From: DASYAE01 sp036501535
Lineage (GTDB): Bacteria > Actinomycetota > Actinomycetes > Streptomycetales > Catenulisporaceae
Direction: 5' to 3'
DNA length: 64,000 nucleotides
NCBI GenBank assembly: GCA_036501535.1
Contig: DASYAE010000021.1
Coordinates: forward strand, 1 to 64,000
Below the pieces are notes generated by a model. That model had not been told where the DNA came from. It worked only from the letters and a program-made list of their open reading frames with translations, and did not search any database. A program made the translations under genes and the position numbers. This document shows, piece after piece, positions 25,201 through 33,207 of the stretch. The first letter of the stretch is position 1. Every line of letters starts with the position of its first letter.

Positions 25201-25662
25201 GAGCTGTCCGAGCGCGCCGTGCAGATCTTCCGCGTACACGGCAACCACCTCGGCGAGGCCAACGCCCTGCAGGGCCTCGGCCGGGTCCGCGACGCGAGCG
25301 GAGACCGCGCGGCCGCCGCAGAGCTCTACGACGCCGCCCTCGCGCTCTTCCGCGAGGTCGGCGATCTGCAGGGGCAGAGCGAGACGCTGCACGCGACCGC
25401 GGAACTGGTCGCCGACACCGCCGGACCGCACGAGGCGCTGGGCCTCTATCGCCAGGCCGCCGACCTCGCGCACAGCGTCCACAGCCCGCTGGACGAGGCC
25501 TGGGCGCTGGAGGGCCTGGCCCGCAGCGCGGCGCGCACCGGCGACCGCGCGGCCGCGGCTACCGCCCAGCGCGAGGCCGTCGCGATCCACCGCCGGATCG
25601 GCTCGCGCGACGCGGATGCGGCGGCCCGGACCTTGGCCGGATACGAGGAAGAGCCCGGCTGA
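22234..25662 (+). CDS. SARP-NB-ARC-TPR regulator (AfsR-like)
   Basis: A large regulator of 1142 residues with the AfsR layout. Residues 1-95 form the winged-helix DNA-binding domain (MRFGLLGPV, LLANANRAVPVERMVEALWG, LRRWLGEEG). Residues 100-250 form the bacterial transcriptional activation domain. An NB-ARC ATPase follows, with Walker A GMAGIGKTAL near 357-366 and Walker B-like TLIVLDNASG. The last 400 residues are tetratricopeptide repeats with a strongly repeated LGEANALxxLGRV pattern. Such proteins activate secondary metabolism or stress genes in response to phosphorylation or ligand. The ATG at 22234 follows GGAGGG. Confidence 0.95.
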   Translation: MRFGLLGPVVVDRGPEGGGDVPGYWSEAPPGKPRAVLAVLLANANRAVPVERMVEALWGDGPPVSVVASLHNHVMRLRRWLGEEGGERIRAAERGYVIRVGRGELDADDFRALCERGRAALRDWEWKGASQAFGEALALWRGEPLAGTGLAGSPGADRLVSAWAHDLEELRLGALEGRIEADLELGRHRELTGELRRLTGEFPLRERLFAHLMVALYRSDRQAEALEVYQGLRRRLVAQLGVEPAPAVRDLQQRILNGDPDLAAAAPVPIPSSAAAPAAVSFPATASAQADATDAADAIPGLVRSTARRRGPRYQLPVDTRVFTGRSRELDELADFAAAAPLGNEAGMVVISAIDGMAGIGKTALAVHAAHRLRAEFPDGQLFLDLRGYAVDQEPLSAEDALEHLLRSLGTPPQLIPAALAERAALYRDRLDGTRTLIVLDNASGAAQVRPLLPGDPGCLVLVTSRRRLAGLDDARFLSLDTLPPDDAAALLRKAADPDRVPAHHPALAELAELCGRMPLALRIAAARLRQHRTLRIEDLVAELRDETVRLARLTTGRDRSLAAVFESSYLALPTAERFVFRSLGLLPGPDVDAHAAAALTETDHRTAERLLESLLDHNLLIQHAAGRYRFHDLVRAYAGSLAGDEPVARREAALGRLMDHYQRTARAADRLLARHTRPGLPAEPPGRADLPPRFSGQVSALTWLRGERANLLAAVAQAGATGEPPRIIGLAAALSSYLELEGPWHQAAVLHQAAADTANRRGDRLAAAAALSDLGRVRVAAGGYPAALAVHRRALAVYRSIGDWLGEANALGDIGRVHYFEDDYAQAMEFFAPALAIFRKIGDRLGEAYTLSDIGRVRLMTGDVAAAVDLHEQALAAYRELDHRFGEANVLTGLGRVRRQAGDFAQAAADLERALTAFRELGQRHAEAGALWDLGRVRWQTGALAEAISLQERALTIFQDLGVDSGEAYSLVELGRLHRLTGNGNIAAELSERAVQIFRVHGNHLGEANALQGLGRVRDASGDRAAAAELYDAALALFREVGDLQGQSETLHATAELVADTAGPHEALGLYRQAADLAHSVHSPLDEAWALEGLARSAARTGDRAAAATAQREAVAIHRRIGSRDADAAARTLAGYEEEPG

Positions 25663-25688
25663 CCTGTCGGCCGAGCGGCGCGATGAGC

Positions 25689-26840
25689 TCAGCCTCGCTG
25701 GGGAATCGGCTCTGGCGGCACGGGGCCGACGTAGCGCGCCGAGGGACGGATGATCTTCGAGTCGCGCGACTGCTCCAGGATGTTCGCGCACCACCCGATC
25801 ACCCGGCTGCTGGCGAAGGTCGCGGTGAACATGGAGCGCGGAAGCCCGCACAGCTCCATCACCACGCCCGCGTAGAACTCGACGTTCGTGTGCAGCTCGC
25901 GCCCGGGCTTGAGCTCCGCGAGCAGTTCCACGACCCGGCGCTCCACCTGGACCGCGAAGTCGACCAGCTCGCCGCCGAACGACTGCGCGATCTCCCGCAG
26001 CATCCGCGAGCGCGGGTCCTCGGTGCGGTAGACCGCGTGGCCGAAGCCCATGATCCGCTCGCCCCGCGCGACATGGTCCCTGACCCACGCGTCGATCCGG
26101 TCCGGCGTGCCTATCGCGTCGAGCGTGTCCAGGGCCCGGCTCGGCGCGCCCCCGTGCAAGGGGCCTGAGAGCGACCCGATCGCACCCACCAGGCACGCGA
26201 CGAGGTCCGCGCCGGTCGATGCGATGACCCGCGCCGTGAACGTCGACGCGTTGAATCCGTGGTCGATCGTCGAGATCAGGTACCGCTCGATCGCCCGCGC
26301 GGCCTTCGCGTCCGGCTCGGGGCCGCTGAGCATGTAGAGGTAGTTCGCCGCGTAGTCCAGGTCGTCGCGCGGCGGGATCGGCTCAGCCCCCTGCATGAGC
26401 CGGTGCAATGAGGTCAGCAGCACCGGCGTGATCGCCGAGGCATAGAGCGCGTCGGCACGGCGCTGCGGCATCGGCAGGTCCAGCAGCGGCTTGCACCCGC
26501 GCGCCGAACCAGCCAGCGACAGCGCCGTGCGCAGCCCGTCGAGCGGGGTCGACGCGCCGGCGGCTATCGCGGGCAGCGCGCGCCGCACCACCGGCGGCAG
26601 CTTCCTCAGCGCCCTGATCTCGGCGGCGAAGGCGGCGCCGGCCTCCCGCGCCGGCAGGGCGCCGTCGAACAGCAGCAGCCAGACGTCCTCGATGCTCCGC
26701 GCGGCGGCGAGGTCCACGGCGGAGTACTGCCGGTAGTGGTAGAAGCCTTCGAGCCCCCGAACGTCCCCGAGCGCCGTCGTGGTGACGACGACGCCCTTGA
26801 GCCCGCGCGGCGCGTCCATGGCGGCTGTCGCAGTGGTCAT
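25689..26840 (-). CDS. Citrate synthase
   Basis: A 383-residue citrate synthase-type enzyme. The catalytic His are H229 in LSGPLHGGA and H268 in MGFGHAVYRTEDPRS. At the position of the usual catalytic Asp the sequence is NVEFYAG (E321), so Glu replaces Asp. The start ATG at 26840 follows AGAGAGGGA. It may be the catabolic citrate or methylcitrate synthase; sequence alone does not separate these. It is divergent from the helix-turn-helix citrate synthase at 26935, with stacked palindromic sites in the shared promoter. Confidence 0.9.
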   Translation of the reverse strand: MTTATAAMDAPRGLKGVVVTTTALGDVRGLEGFYHYRQYSAVDLAAARSIEDVWLLLFDGALPAREAGAAFAAEIRALRKLPPVVRRALPAIAAGASTPLDGLRTALSLAGSARGCKPLLDLPMPQRRADALYASAITPVLLTSLHRLMQGAEPIPPRDDLDYAANYLYMLSGPEPDAKAARAIERYLISTIDHGFNASTFTARVIASTGADLVACLVGAIGSLSGPLHGGAPSRALDTLDAIGTPDRIDAWVRDHVARGERIMGFGHAVYRTEDPRSRMLREIAQSFGGELVDFAVQVERRVVELLAELKPGRELHTNVEFYAGVVMELCGLPRSMFTATFASSRVIGWCANILEQSRDSKIIRPSARYVGPVPPEPIPQRG

Positions 26841-26889
26841 GATCCGGTCCCTCTCTCTCGCCGAGAGCCTGCGCTCTTGATAAACTCGT

Positions 26890-26911
26890 GTCAACGTTGA
26901 CCAGTCAACGT
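26890..26911. promoter_or_regulatory. Stacked palindromic operator between the two citrate synthases
   Basis: Three half-sites, GTCAAC / GTTGAC / GTCAAC, overlap to give two palindromes: GTCAACGTTGAC (26890-26901, perfect) and ACGTTGACCAGTCAACGT (26894-26911, perfect 8-bp arms). It contains TTGAC elements that could be -35 boxes for either gene. The DNA-binding domain of the 26935 protein is the natural candidate to bind it. Confidence 0.65.
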
Positions 26912-26934
26912 GAAGTCATCCGAGAGGCCGCCCG

Positions 26935-28173
26935 ATGCCCGACCAGCCCGTCCGGCTGTCCACTCGGCAGGTCGCCGACCTGCTCGGAGTCAAGCCGGAA
27001 ACGGTGTACGCCTACGTGAGCCGGGGCCTGCTGCACAGCCGCCGCGAGCCCCGCGACCGCGGCAGCTGGTTCGACTCGCACGAGGTCGAGGACCTGGCCA
27101 GGCACTCGAGGCAGGCCGCGGCGAACGGCGGCCGGCCGCCCCAGCCGTTCATCGCGACCCGGCTCACCCTCAGCGACGGCGGCCTCTACTACCGCGGCCG
27201 GGACGCGGCTCAGCTTGCTGCGACCGAGTCGTTCGAGAACGTCGCCGGCCTGCTGTGGACCGGCGAGATCCAGCCGGTCGACTTCGCCGCGGACGCCGCC
27301 GTCCTCGACCTGGTGCGCACCGTGACCGCCGCGATGCCGAAGACGGCGCGCCTTCCTGACCTGCTGCGCGTCGTCCCGCCGGTGGTCGCCGCCGCCGACC
27401 CGCTGCGCTTCGACGTCGCGCCCGACTCGGTCCGCGCCGCCGCGGCGGGCCTGCTGGCCATCATGGTCGACTCGCTGCCGATGCGCCGGCCGGGCGCGCG
27501 ATCCGCGCCGAGGCGACCGGCCGCACAGTCCCTCGCCCAACGCCTCTGGCCCCGCTTGACCGCCCGCGCACCCACTCCCGCGGGTATCAGAGCCCTCAAT
27601 GCGACCCTGATCCTCCTGGCCGACCACGGCCTCGCCGTCTCGACCCTGGCCGGCCGGGTCGCCGCCTCGGCCCGAGCCCACCCCTACGCCGTCGTCTCAG
27701 CGGCGCTCGGCGCGTTCGACGGCCCGCTGCACGGCGCGGCAGGCAGCCACGCGTACCGGCTCTTCGAGGACGCACTGCGCGACGGCGACCCGATGGCCGT
27801 CTACGCGCAGCGGCTCAGAACCCAGGGCCGGGTCGAGGGTTTCGGCCATCGGACCTACCCGGACGGCGACCCGAGAGCCCGCGTCCTGCTCGGCCTTCTC
27901 GACGAGGCGGGGGACGAGGTCCCGCGCCGGGTCAGGGACACCGCCGACGTGCTGGTGGCCACCGCCCGGACCCGAAGCCCCGGCCTGCCCAACATCGACT
28001 TCGCGCTACCGCTGTTCGCCCACGCCTACGACATGGCTCCCGACGCTGGCGAGGCCGTCTTCATCGTCGCGCGCACCGTCGGCTGGATCGCGCACGCCCT
28101 CGAAGAATACGAAGAAACCCCGATGCGCTTCCGCTACGAGGGCGCCTACCGCGGCGTCGAGCCGCCCGGCTGA
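26935..28173 (+). CDS. Citrate synthase fused to an N-terminal helix-turn-helix
   Basis: A 412-residue fusion. Residues 8-60 form a MerR/excisionase-like DNA-binding module (LSTRQVADLLGVKPETVYAYVSRGLLHSR). The rest is a citrate synthase fold with the complete catalytic set: H266 in FDGPLHGAA, H305 in EGFGHRTYPDGDPRA and D355 in LPNIDFAL. The start ATG is divergent from the stand-alone citrate synthase, 94 bp away, over a palindromic operator. A metabolic enzyme that also binds DNA suggests the protein senses its own substrate or product and controls its neighbour, but this is inferred. Confidence 0.9.
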   Translation: MPDQPVRLSTRQVADLLGVKPETVYAYVSRGLLHSRREPRDRGSWFDSHEVEDLARHSRQAAANGGRPPQPFIATRLTLSDGGLYYRGRDAAQLAATESFENVAGLLWTGEIQPVDFAADAAVLDLVRTVTAAMPKTARLPDLLRVVPPVVAAADPLRFDVAPDSVRAAAAGLLAIMVDSLPMRRPGARSAPRRPAAQSLAQRLWPRLTARAPTPAGIRALNATLILLADHGLAVSTLAGRVAASARAHPYAVVSAALGAFDGPLHGAAGSHAYRLFEDALRDGDPMAVYAQRLRTQGRVEGFGHRTYPDGDPRARVLLGLLDEAGDEVPRRVRDTADVLVATARTRSPGLPNIDFALPLFAHAYDMAPDAGEAVFIVARTVGWIAHALEEYEETPMRFRYEGAYRGVEPPG

Positions 28174-28217
28174 CGCCCTCGAACAGACCTTGCGGATCCA
28201 GCTGCCGCCTATGCCGC

Positions 28218-30380
28218 CTATGCCTCAGACACCGGCGCCTGGCTTTCGCTGCCCTGCTCGGTGCGCTTCACCGAACGCAGCAGCAGTTCGGACACATCGG
28301 TCACGCGCACGTCATCGCCCGCCTTGCCCTGCTGCTTGCGGCTGGCCACGCCGTCGGTGAGCATCACGATGCAGTAGGGGCACGCGGCGGTGACCAGGTC
28401 CGGCTCGGTGCTCAGCGCCTCGTCGGTGCGGGTCTCGTTGATCCGCGTGCCGATCTTCTCCTCCATCCACATCCGCGCCCCGCCCGCGCCGCAGCAGAAC
28501 GAGCGCTCGCGGTTGCGCGGCATCTCGGTCAGGCGCACGCCGGGCACCGCGCCGAGGATGTCCCGCGGCGGGCTGAAGACCCGGCCGTGCCGGCCGAGGT
28601 AGCACGGGTCGTGGTAGGTGACCGCGGTGTCGACCTGGTTGACCGGGACCAGCCGGCCCTCGGCCACCAGCTGCGCCAGCAGCTCGGTGTGGTGCACGAC
28701 CTCGTAGGTGCCGCCGAGCTGCGGGTACTCCTTGCCCAGCGCGTTGAAGCAGTGCGCGCAGGTGACCACGATCCGCTTGGCCCCGGCCGCGTTCAGCGTC
28801 TCCACGTTCTGCTTCGCCAGCTCCTGGAACAGCAGCTCCTGGCCGAGCCGGCGGGCCGCGTCGCCGGTGCAGGTCTCCCCGCCGCCGAGCACCATGAACG
28901 AGACCTCTGCCTCGTGCAGCAGCTCGGCGACGGTGCGCGTGGTGCGCTTCGCGTTGTCGTCGAGCGCGCCGGCGCAGCCGACCCAGAACAGGTATTCGAC
29001 GTCGTCCGGGATGTGCTCCTCGTCGCCCTCGCCGAAGACGCGCACTTCGAACGGCAGCCCGGCGGCCCACTCCATCCGCGCCTTCGCGCCGCGGCCCCAC
29101 GGGTCGCCGGACCGCTCCAGGTTGCGCAGCATCGTCTGCGCCTCGCGGGGGAATTCGGACTCGATCAGCACCTGGTGCCGGCGCATGTCGACGATGTGGT
29201 CGACGTGTTCGATGTCGACCGGGCACTGCTCCACGCAGGCCCCGCAGGTCACGCAGGACCACAGCACGTCCGGGTCGATCACGCCGCCGAGGGCGCCGTC
29301 GGTCCCGGGCGGGCCGACCAACGGCCGCTCCGCCTCCGCGCGCACGTGCTCCGGCAGCGCGGCGCGCTCCTCGTCCGAGGAGGCCAGCAGGTACGGCGCC
29401 TTGGCCAGCGCGTGGTCGCGCAGGTTCATGATCAGCAGCTTGGGGCTCAGCGGCTTCTCGGTGTTCCAGGCCGGGCACTGGGACTGGCAGCGCCCGCACT
29501 CGGTGCAGGTGGCGAAGTCCAGCAGGCCCTTCCAGGTGAAGTCCTCGATCGCGCCGCGGCCGATCTTGGCGTCCTCGTCCGGGTCCTCGAAGTCCACCGG
29601 CTTGCCGCCGGAGTAGACCGGCAGCAGCGCGCCGAGCGCGCGCGGCCGCCGGGAGAAGGCGACGTTGAACGGCGCGGTGAAGATGTGCAGGTGCTTCGAG
29701 TTCACGACCAGCACCAGGAACGCCAGCACCACGCCGAGCGAGAGCAGGATGCCCAGGGTCTCGAACACGTCGTTGGCCGTGTGCCCGGCCGGCCGCAGCA
29801 CGTCCGCGGCCAGCTGTGAGGCGAAAGCGCCGTGCTTGTACGGGAAGTAGCCGGTGTTGATCTGCGCGCCGCGGTAGAGCAGCAGCGTCCACATCACGTT
29901 GAAGATCATGAACAGCACGAACCAGGCCGGGCCGAGGTGCGAGCCGAAGAACCGGGAGCGGCGCCCTTCGCGGGCCGGGGACTGGCGCAGCCGGATCACC
30001 GCGAACGCGGCTAGGCCGACCAGCACCGCGACGATGAACAGGTCCTCCAGGAAGCCGAGCCAGGTGTCCGTGCCGATCAGCGGGATGTGGAAGCTGCGCT
30101 GGAACAGCGCGCCGTAGCCCTCCAGGATCGTCGCGCCGAGGATGACGAAGCCCCAGAACACGGCGAAGTGCGCGGCGCCGGCCCCGGACCACTGCAGCAG
30201 CTTGCGCTGGCCGAACACCTCCAGCAGCACGGCCTTGACCCGGGCCGGCACGCCGCGGGTGCGGTCGGGATCGGCCGGCTGCCCGGCCGCGCCGAGCCGG
30301 AAGAGCGTCACGATGCGCCGGCCGGCGAGGGCGAACGCCAACGCCGTCATAGCCAGGCCGATGATGAGGCGTACAGCCAC
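28218..30380 (-). CDS. Membrane Fe-S oxidoreductase, heterodisulfide-reductase-like
   Basis: A 720-residue membrane protein of the heterodisulfide reductase/Fe-S oxidoreductase type. Its first 245 residues hold about five or six membrane helices, like a nitrate reductase gamma or cytochrome b-like subunit. Two [4Fe-4S] clusters follow (CTECGRCQSQCPAW and CVTCGACVEQCPVD). The C-terminal part has two CCG domains, shown by CAHCFNALGKEYP and ERSFCCGAGGARMW, ending CPYC. It probably passes electrons from the membrane pool to an unknown acceptor, such as an acyl-CoA dehydrogenase system. GTG start behind GGAGG. Stands alone. Confidence 0.93.
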   Translation of the reverse strand: MAVRLIIGLAMTALAFALAGRRIVTLFRLGAAGQPADPDRTRGVPARVKAVLLEVFGQRKLLQWSGAGAAHFAVFWGFVILGATILEGYGALFQRSFHIPLIGTDTWLGFLEDLFIVAVLVGLAAFAVIRLRQSPAREGRRSRFFGSHLGPAWFVLFMIFNVMWTLLLYRGAQINTGYFPYKHGAFASQLAADVLRPAGHTANDVFETLGILLSLGVVLAFLVLVVNSKHLHIFTAPFNVAFSRRPRALGALLPVYSGGKPVDFEDPDEDAKIGRGAIEDFTWKGLLDFATCTECGRCQSQCPAWNTEKPLSPKLLIMNLRDHALAKAPYLLASSDEERAALPEHVRAEAERPLVGPPGTDGALGGVIDPDVLWSCVTCGACVEQCPVDIEHVDHIVDMRRHQVLIESEFPREAQTMLRNLERSGDPWGRGAKARMEWAAGLPFEVRVFGEGDEEHIPDDVEYLFWVGCAGALDDNAKRTTRTVAELLHEAEVSFMVLGGGETCTGDAARRLGQELLFQELAKQNVETLNAAGAKRIVVTCAHCFNALGKEYPQLGGTYEVVHHTELLAQLVAEGRLVPVNQVDTAVTYHDPCYLGRHGRVFSPPRDILGAVPGVRLTEMPRNRERSFCCGAGGARMWMEEKIGTRINETRTDEALSTEPDLVTAACPYCIVMLTDGVASRKQQGKAGDDVRVTDVSELLLRSVKRTEQGSESQAPVSEA

Positions 30381-30691
30381 GTCTCCTCCGTGTCTCGATC
30401 AGCAGTGTCCGGAACAGCGGTGTCTTGATCAGTCGCCAATCTACTGCCCGGTAACTCTAAGGGCGCAGGCTCGTACAGGACAGAGGCGGGTCTGACGGGC
30501 CGTCCGGTTGCACCGTTCGGGCGATGAGCGCCGCGGCGCGCGGAATTTACCGGCCGACGGTGTCAGCGCGACGCGGCGCGGGCATCATCCTGTCTTCCTG
30601 TGTGATCGCGTCCCTCCGTGATCCGGCGCCCGGCGCGGTCGACCAGGCCCGACGATGCCCGCTGCACACCCGTCACCCCGGGGGAGAACGC
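30381..30691. other. Divergent promoter region with 12-bp direct repeats
   Basis: About 310 bp between the Fe-S protein and the pyrimidine permease. TGTCTCGATCAG at 30391 and TGTCTTGATCAG at 30421 are a 12-bp direct repeat, 30 bp apart (about three helical turns). The site could bind a regulator of the pyrimidine operon or of the Fe-S gene. No other structure seen. Confidence 0.45.
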
Positions 30692-32338
30692 ATGGCAATC
30701 ACACTCCCGCCCGCCGCACCCGCCGAGACCCGGGTCGAGCTCACCGATCCCGCCGCGCTCGACGGCAGCCCGTACGCCAACCCCGACCTGCTCCCGGTCC
30801 CCATCGCCCGGCGCACCTGGCGCACCTACAACTACGCCGCGCTGTGGGTCGGCATGTCGCACAACCTCGTCACCTACACCCTCGCGGCCAGCCTGATCGC
30901 GCTCGGGATGAGCCCGGTGCAGGCGCTGGTGACCATCGCCGCCGGCAACGTCGTCGTGCTGCTGCCGATGCTGCTCAACAGCCACGCCGGCACCCGCTAC
31001 GGCATCCCCTTCCCGGTGTTCGCGCGGGCCTTCTACGGCGTGCGCGGGGCGAACTTCGCGGCGCTGCTGCGCGCCCTGGTCGCCTGCGGCTGGTTCGGTA
31101 TCCAGACCTGGATCGGCGGCGAGGGCGTCTACGCGATCGGCAGCCGGGCGTTCGGCTCCTGGTGGTCGAACGCGGCGCAGTTCGGCGGGCACCCGTGGAC
31201 CGTCTGGCTCTCCTTCGCCGTGTTCTGGGTCATCCAGATGGGCGTGCTGATGTTCGGCATGGACGCGGTGCGCCGGTTCGAGAACTGGGCCGCCCCGGCC
31301 GTGCTGCTGGTCTTCCTGGCCCTGCTCGGCTGGATGATCGCGCAGGCGCACGGGGTCGGCCCGCTGCTGAGCGCGCCCGGCTCGCTCGGCTGGGGCGGGC
31401 ACTTCTGGCCGGTGTTCTGGCCCTCGCTCATGGCGATGATCGCCTACTGGTCCACCCTCTCGCTGAACATGCCCGACTTCACCCGGTTCTCCCGCTCGCA
31501 GAAGGGCCAGGCGGTCGGCCAGGTGCTCGGCCTGCCCACCACGATGACGTTCTTCTCCCTGGTCGCGGTGATGATCACCTCGGGCACGGTGATCGTCTAC
31601 GGCAAGCAGATCACCGATCCGACCGAGCTGGCCGCGAAGTTCTCCAACCCGGCGGTGGTGGTGCTGGCGGTGCTGACCGCGCTGGTGGCCACCGTCTCGG
31701 TCAACGTGGCGGCGAACGTGGTCAGCCCGGCCTACGACTTCTCCAACGCCTGGCCGCGGCGCGTCTCCTTCCGCACCGGGGCGATCGTCACCGGCGTGCT
31801 GGGCGTCGTGATCATGCCGTGGAAGCTGCTCAGCGACCCGCACGTGTATATCTACAACTGGCTCGGCTTCTACGGCGGCGTGCTCGGCGCGGTCGCCGGG
31901 GTGCTCGTCGCCGGGTACTGGTTCAAGGCCCGCACCCGGCTCGAGCTGCCCGCCCTGTACCTGCCGCGCAGCCGCTACTGGTACACCGGCGGCTGGAACT
32001 GGCGGGCCGTCGGCGCGACCGTCCTCGGCGCGGTGCTCGCGGTCGGCGGCGCGAACGAGGGCGCCAACGGCGCGCCGTTCCCGCCCGGCGGCCTGATCCC
32101 GTTCCTCAAGCCCCTGGCGCCCTACAGTTGGGCCGTCGGGTTCGGCGCCGGGTTCCTGGTCTACCTGCTGCTGGCCGCTCCGCACCGGATCGCCGGCGCC
32201 GGCCGGCCGGTCCCGGCGGCCGCGGCCGCGCCGGGAGCCGTGTCAGGGGACGTACCCGAGGCCGCGGCACCGGAAGCGGGGCCCGAACCCGAGCCTCCCG
32301 CCCAACCCCCTCTCGGCGAGAGCGCCGGCGACAGCTAA
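30692..32338 (+). CDS. NCS1 family permease for pyrimidines or allantoin
   Basis: A 548-residue permease of the nucleobase:cation symporter-1 family with about twelve membrane helices. It shows the family opening (NPDLLPVPIARRTWRTYNYAALWVGM), PFPVFARAFYG and FGIQTWIGGEGVY, and LNMPDFTRFSRSQKGQA. Residues 500-548 are an Ala/Pro/Glu-rich tail. The substrate is probably uracil, dihydropyrimidine, hydantoin or allantoin, judged from the next genes. The ATG at 30692 follows GGGGGAG. First gene of a four-gene operon with spacers of 10-15 bp. Confidence 0.93.
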   Translation: MAITLPPAAPAETRVELTDPAALDGSPYANPDLLPVPIARRTWRTYNYAALWVGMSHNLVTYTLAASLIALGMSPVQALVTIAAGNVVVLLPMLLNSHAGTRYGIPFPVFARAFYGVRGANFAALLRALVACGWFGIQTWIGGEGVYAIGSRAFGSWWSNAAQFGGHPWTVWLSFAVFWVIQMGVLMFGMDAVRRFENWAAPAVLLVFLALLGWMIAQAHGVGPLLSAPGSLGWGGHFWPVFWPSLMAMIAYWSTLSLNMPDFTRFSRSQKGQAVGQVLGLPTTMTFFSLVAVMITSGTVIVYGKQITDPTELAAKFSNPAVVVLAVLTALVATVSVNVAANVVSPAYDFSNAWPRRVSFRTGAIVTGVLGVVIMPWKLLSDPHVYIYNWLGFYGGVLGAVAGVLVAGYWFKARTRLELPALYLPRSRYWYTGGWNWRAVGATVLGAVLAVGGANEGANGAPFPPGGLIPFLKPLAPYSWAVGFGAGFLVYLLLAAPHRIAGAGRPVPAAAAAPGAVSGDVPEAAAPEAGPEPEPPAQPPLGESAGDS

Positions 32339-32353
32339 GGAGTGGTCAGCCCC

Positions 32354-33196
32354 ATGCCAAACATCGTCAGAGCCGCGCTGGTCCAGGCCAAGTGGACCGG
32401 TGACAAGCCCTCGATGCTCGACCAGCACGAGCACCACGCGCGGCAGGCCGCCGGCGCGGGCGCGCAGGTCATCGGGTTCCAGGAGGTGTTCAGCAGCCCC
32501 TACTTCTGCCAGGTCCAGGAGGCGGAGCACTACGCGTGGGCCGAGCCGGTGCCGGACGGGCCGACCGTCGAGCGGTTCCGGGCGCTGGCCCGCGAGCTCG
32601 GCATCGTCGTCGTGCTGCCGGTCTACGAGGTCGAGCAGTCCGGGTTCTACTACAACACCGCGGCCGTGATCGACGCCGACGGCACCTTCCTCGGCAAGTA
32701 CCGCAAGCACCACATCCCGCAGGTCAGGGGGTTCTGGGAGAAGTACTACTTCAAGCCGGGCAACCTCGGCTACCCGGTGTTCGAGACCGCGGCCGGCCGG
32801 ATCGGCGTCTACATCTGCTACGACCGGCACTTCCCGGAGGGCTGGCGGGCGCTGGGCCTGGCCGGCGCGCAGCTGGTCTACAACCCCTCGGCCACCAGCC
32901 GCGGCCTGTCCGCCTACCTCTGGCAGCTGGAGCAGCCGGCCGCCGCGGTCGCCAACGAGTACTTCATCGCCGCGATCAACCGGGTCGGCGTCGAGGAGTA
33001 CGGCGACAACGATTTCTACGGCACCTCGTACTTCGTCGACCCGCGCGGGCAGTTCGTCGGCGAGCCGGCCAGCGACAAGGAGGAGGAGCTGCTCGTGCGC
33101 GACCTCGACTTCGACCTGATCGACACGGTGCGCCAGCAGTGGGCGTTCTACCGGGACCGGCGGCCGGAGACCTACGGCCCGCTCACCGAGATCTGA
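32354..33196 (+). CDS. Beta-ureidopropionase (nitrilase superfamily)
   Basis: A 280-residue carbon-nitrogen hydrolase expected to split N-carbamoyl-beta-alanine to beta-alanine, CO2 and ammonia. The nitrilase triad is visible as Glu in IGFQEVFSSPY, Lys in LGKYRKHHIPQ and Cys in VYICYDRHFPEGWR (near residue 157). GFWEKYYFKPGNLGYPVF fits the beta-alanine synthase branch. I chose the ATG at 32354; a GTG at 32342 is possible. It follows the permease by 15 bp and precedes dihydropyrimidinase by 11 bp. Together they form a reductive pyrimidine pathway. Confidence 0.9.
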   Translation: MPNIVRAALVQAKWTGDKPSMLDQHEHHARQAAGAGAQVIGFQEVFSSPYFCQVQEAEHYAWAEPVPDGPTVERFRALARELGIVVVLPVYEVEQSGFYYNTAAVIDADGTFLGKYRKHHIPQVRGFWEKYYFKPGNLGYPVFETAAGRIGVYICYDRHFPEGWRALGLAGAQLVYNPSATSRGLSAYLWQLEQPAAAVANEYFIAAINRVGVEEYGDNDFYGTSYFVDPRGQFVGEPASDKEEELLVRDLDFDLIDTVRQQWAFYRDRRPETYGPLTEI

Positions 33197-33207
33197 GGGG
33201 CCGTCGG

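Noticed and set aside
23074..26196. 1040-codon minus-strand frame
   Set aside because: It is antisense to the SARP regulator and part of the citrate synthase; repetitive Gly/Arg/Gln sequence with no fold.
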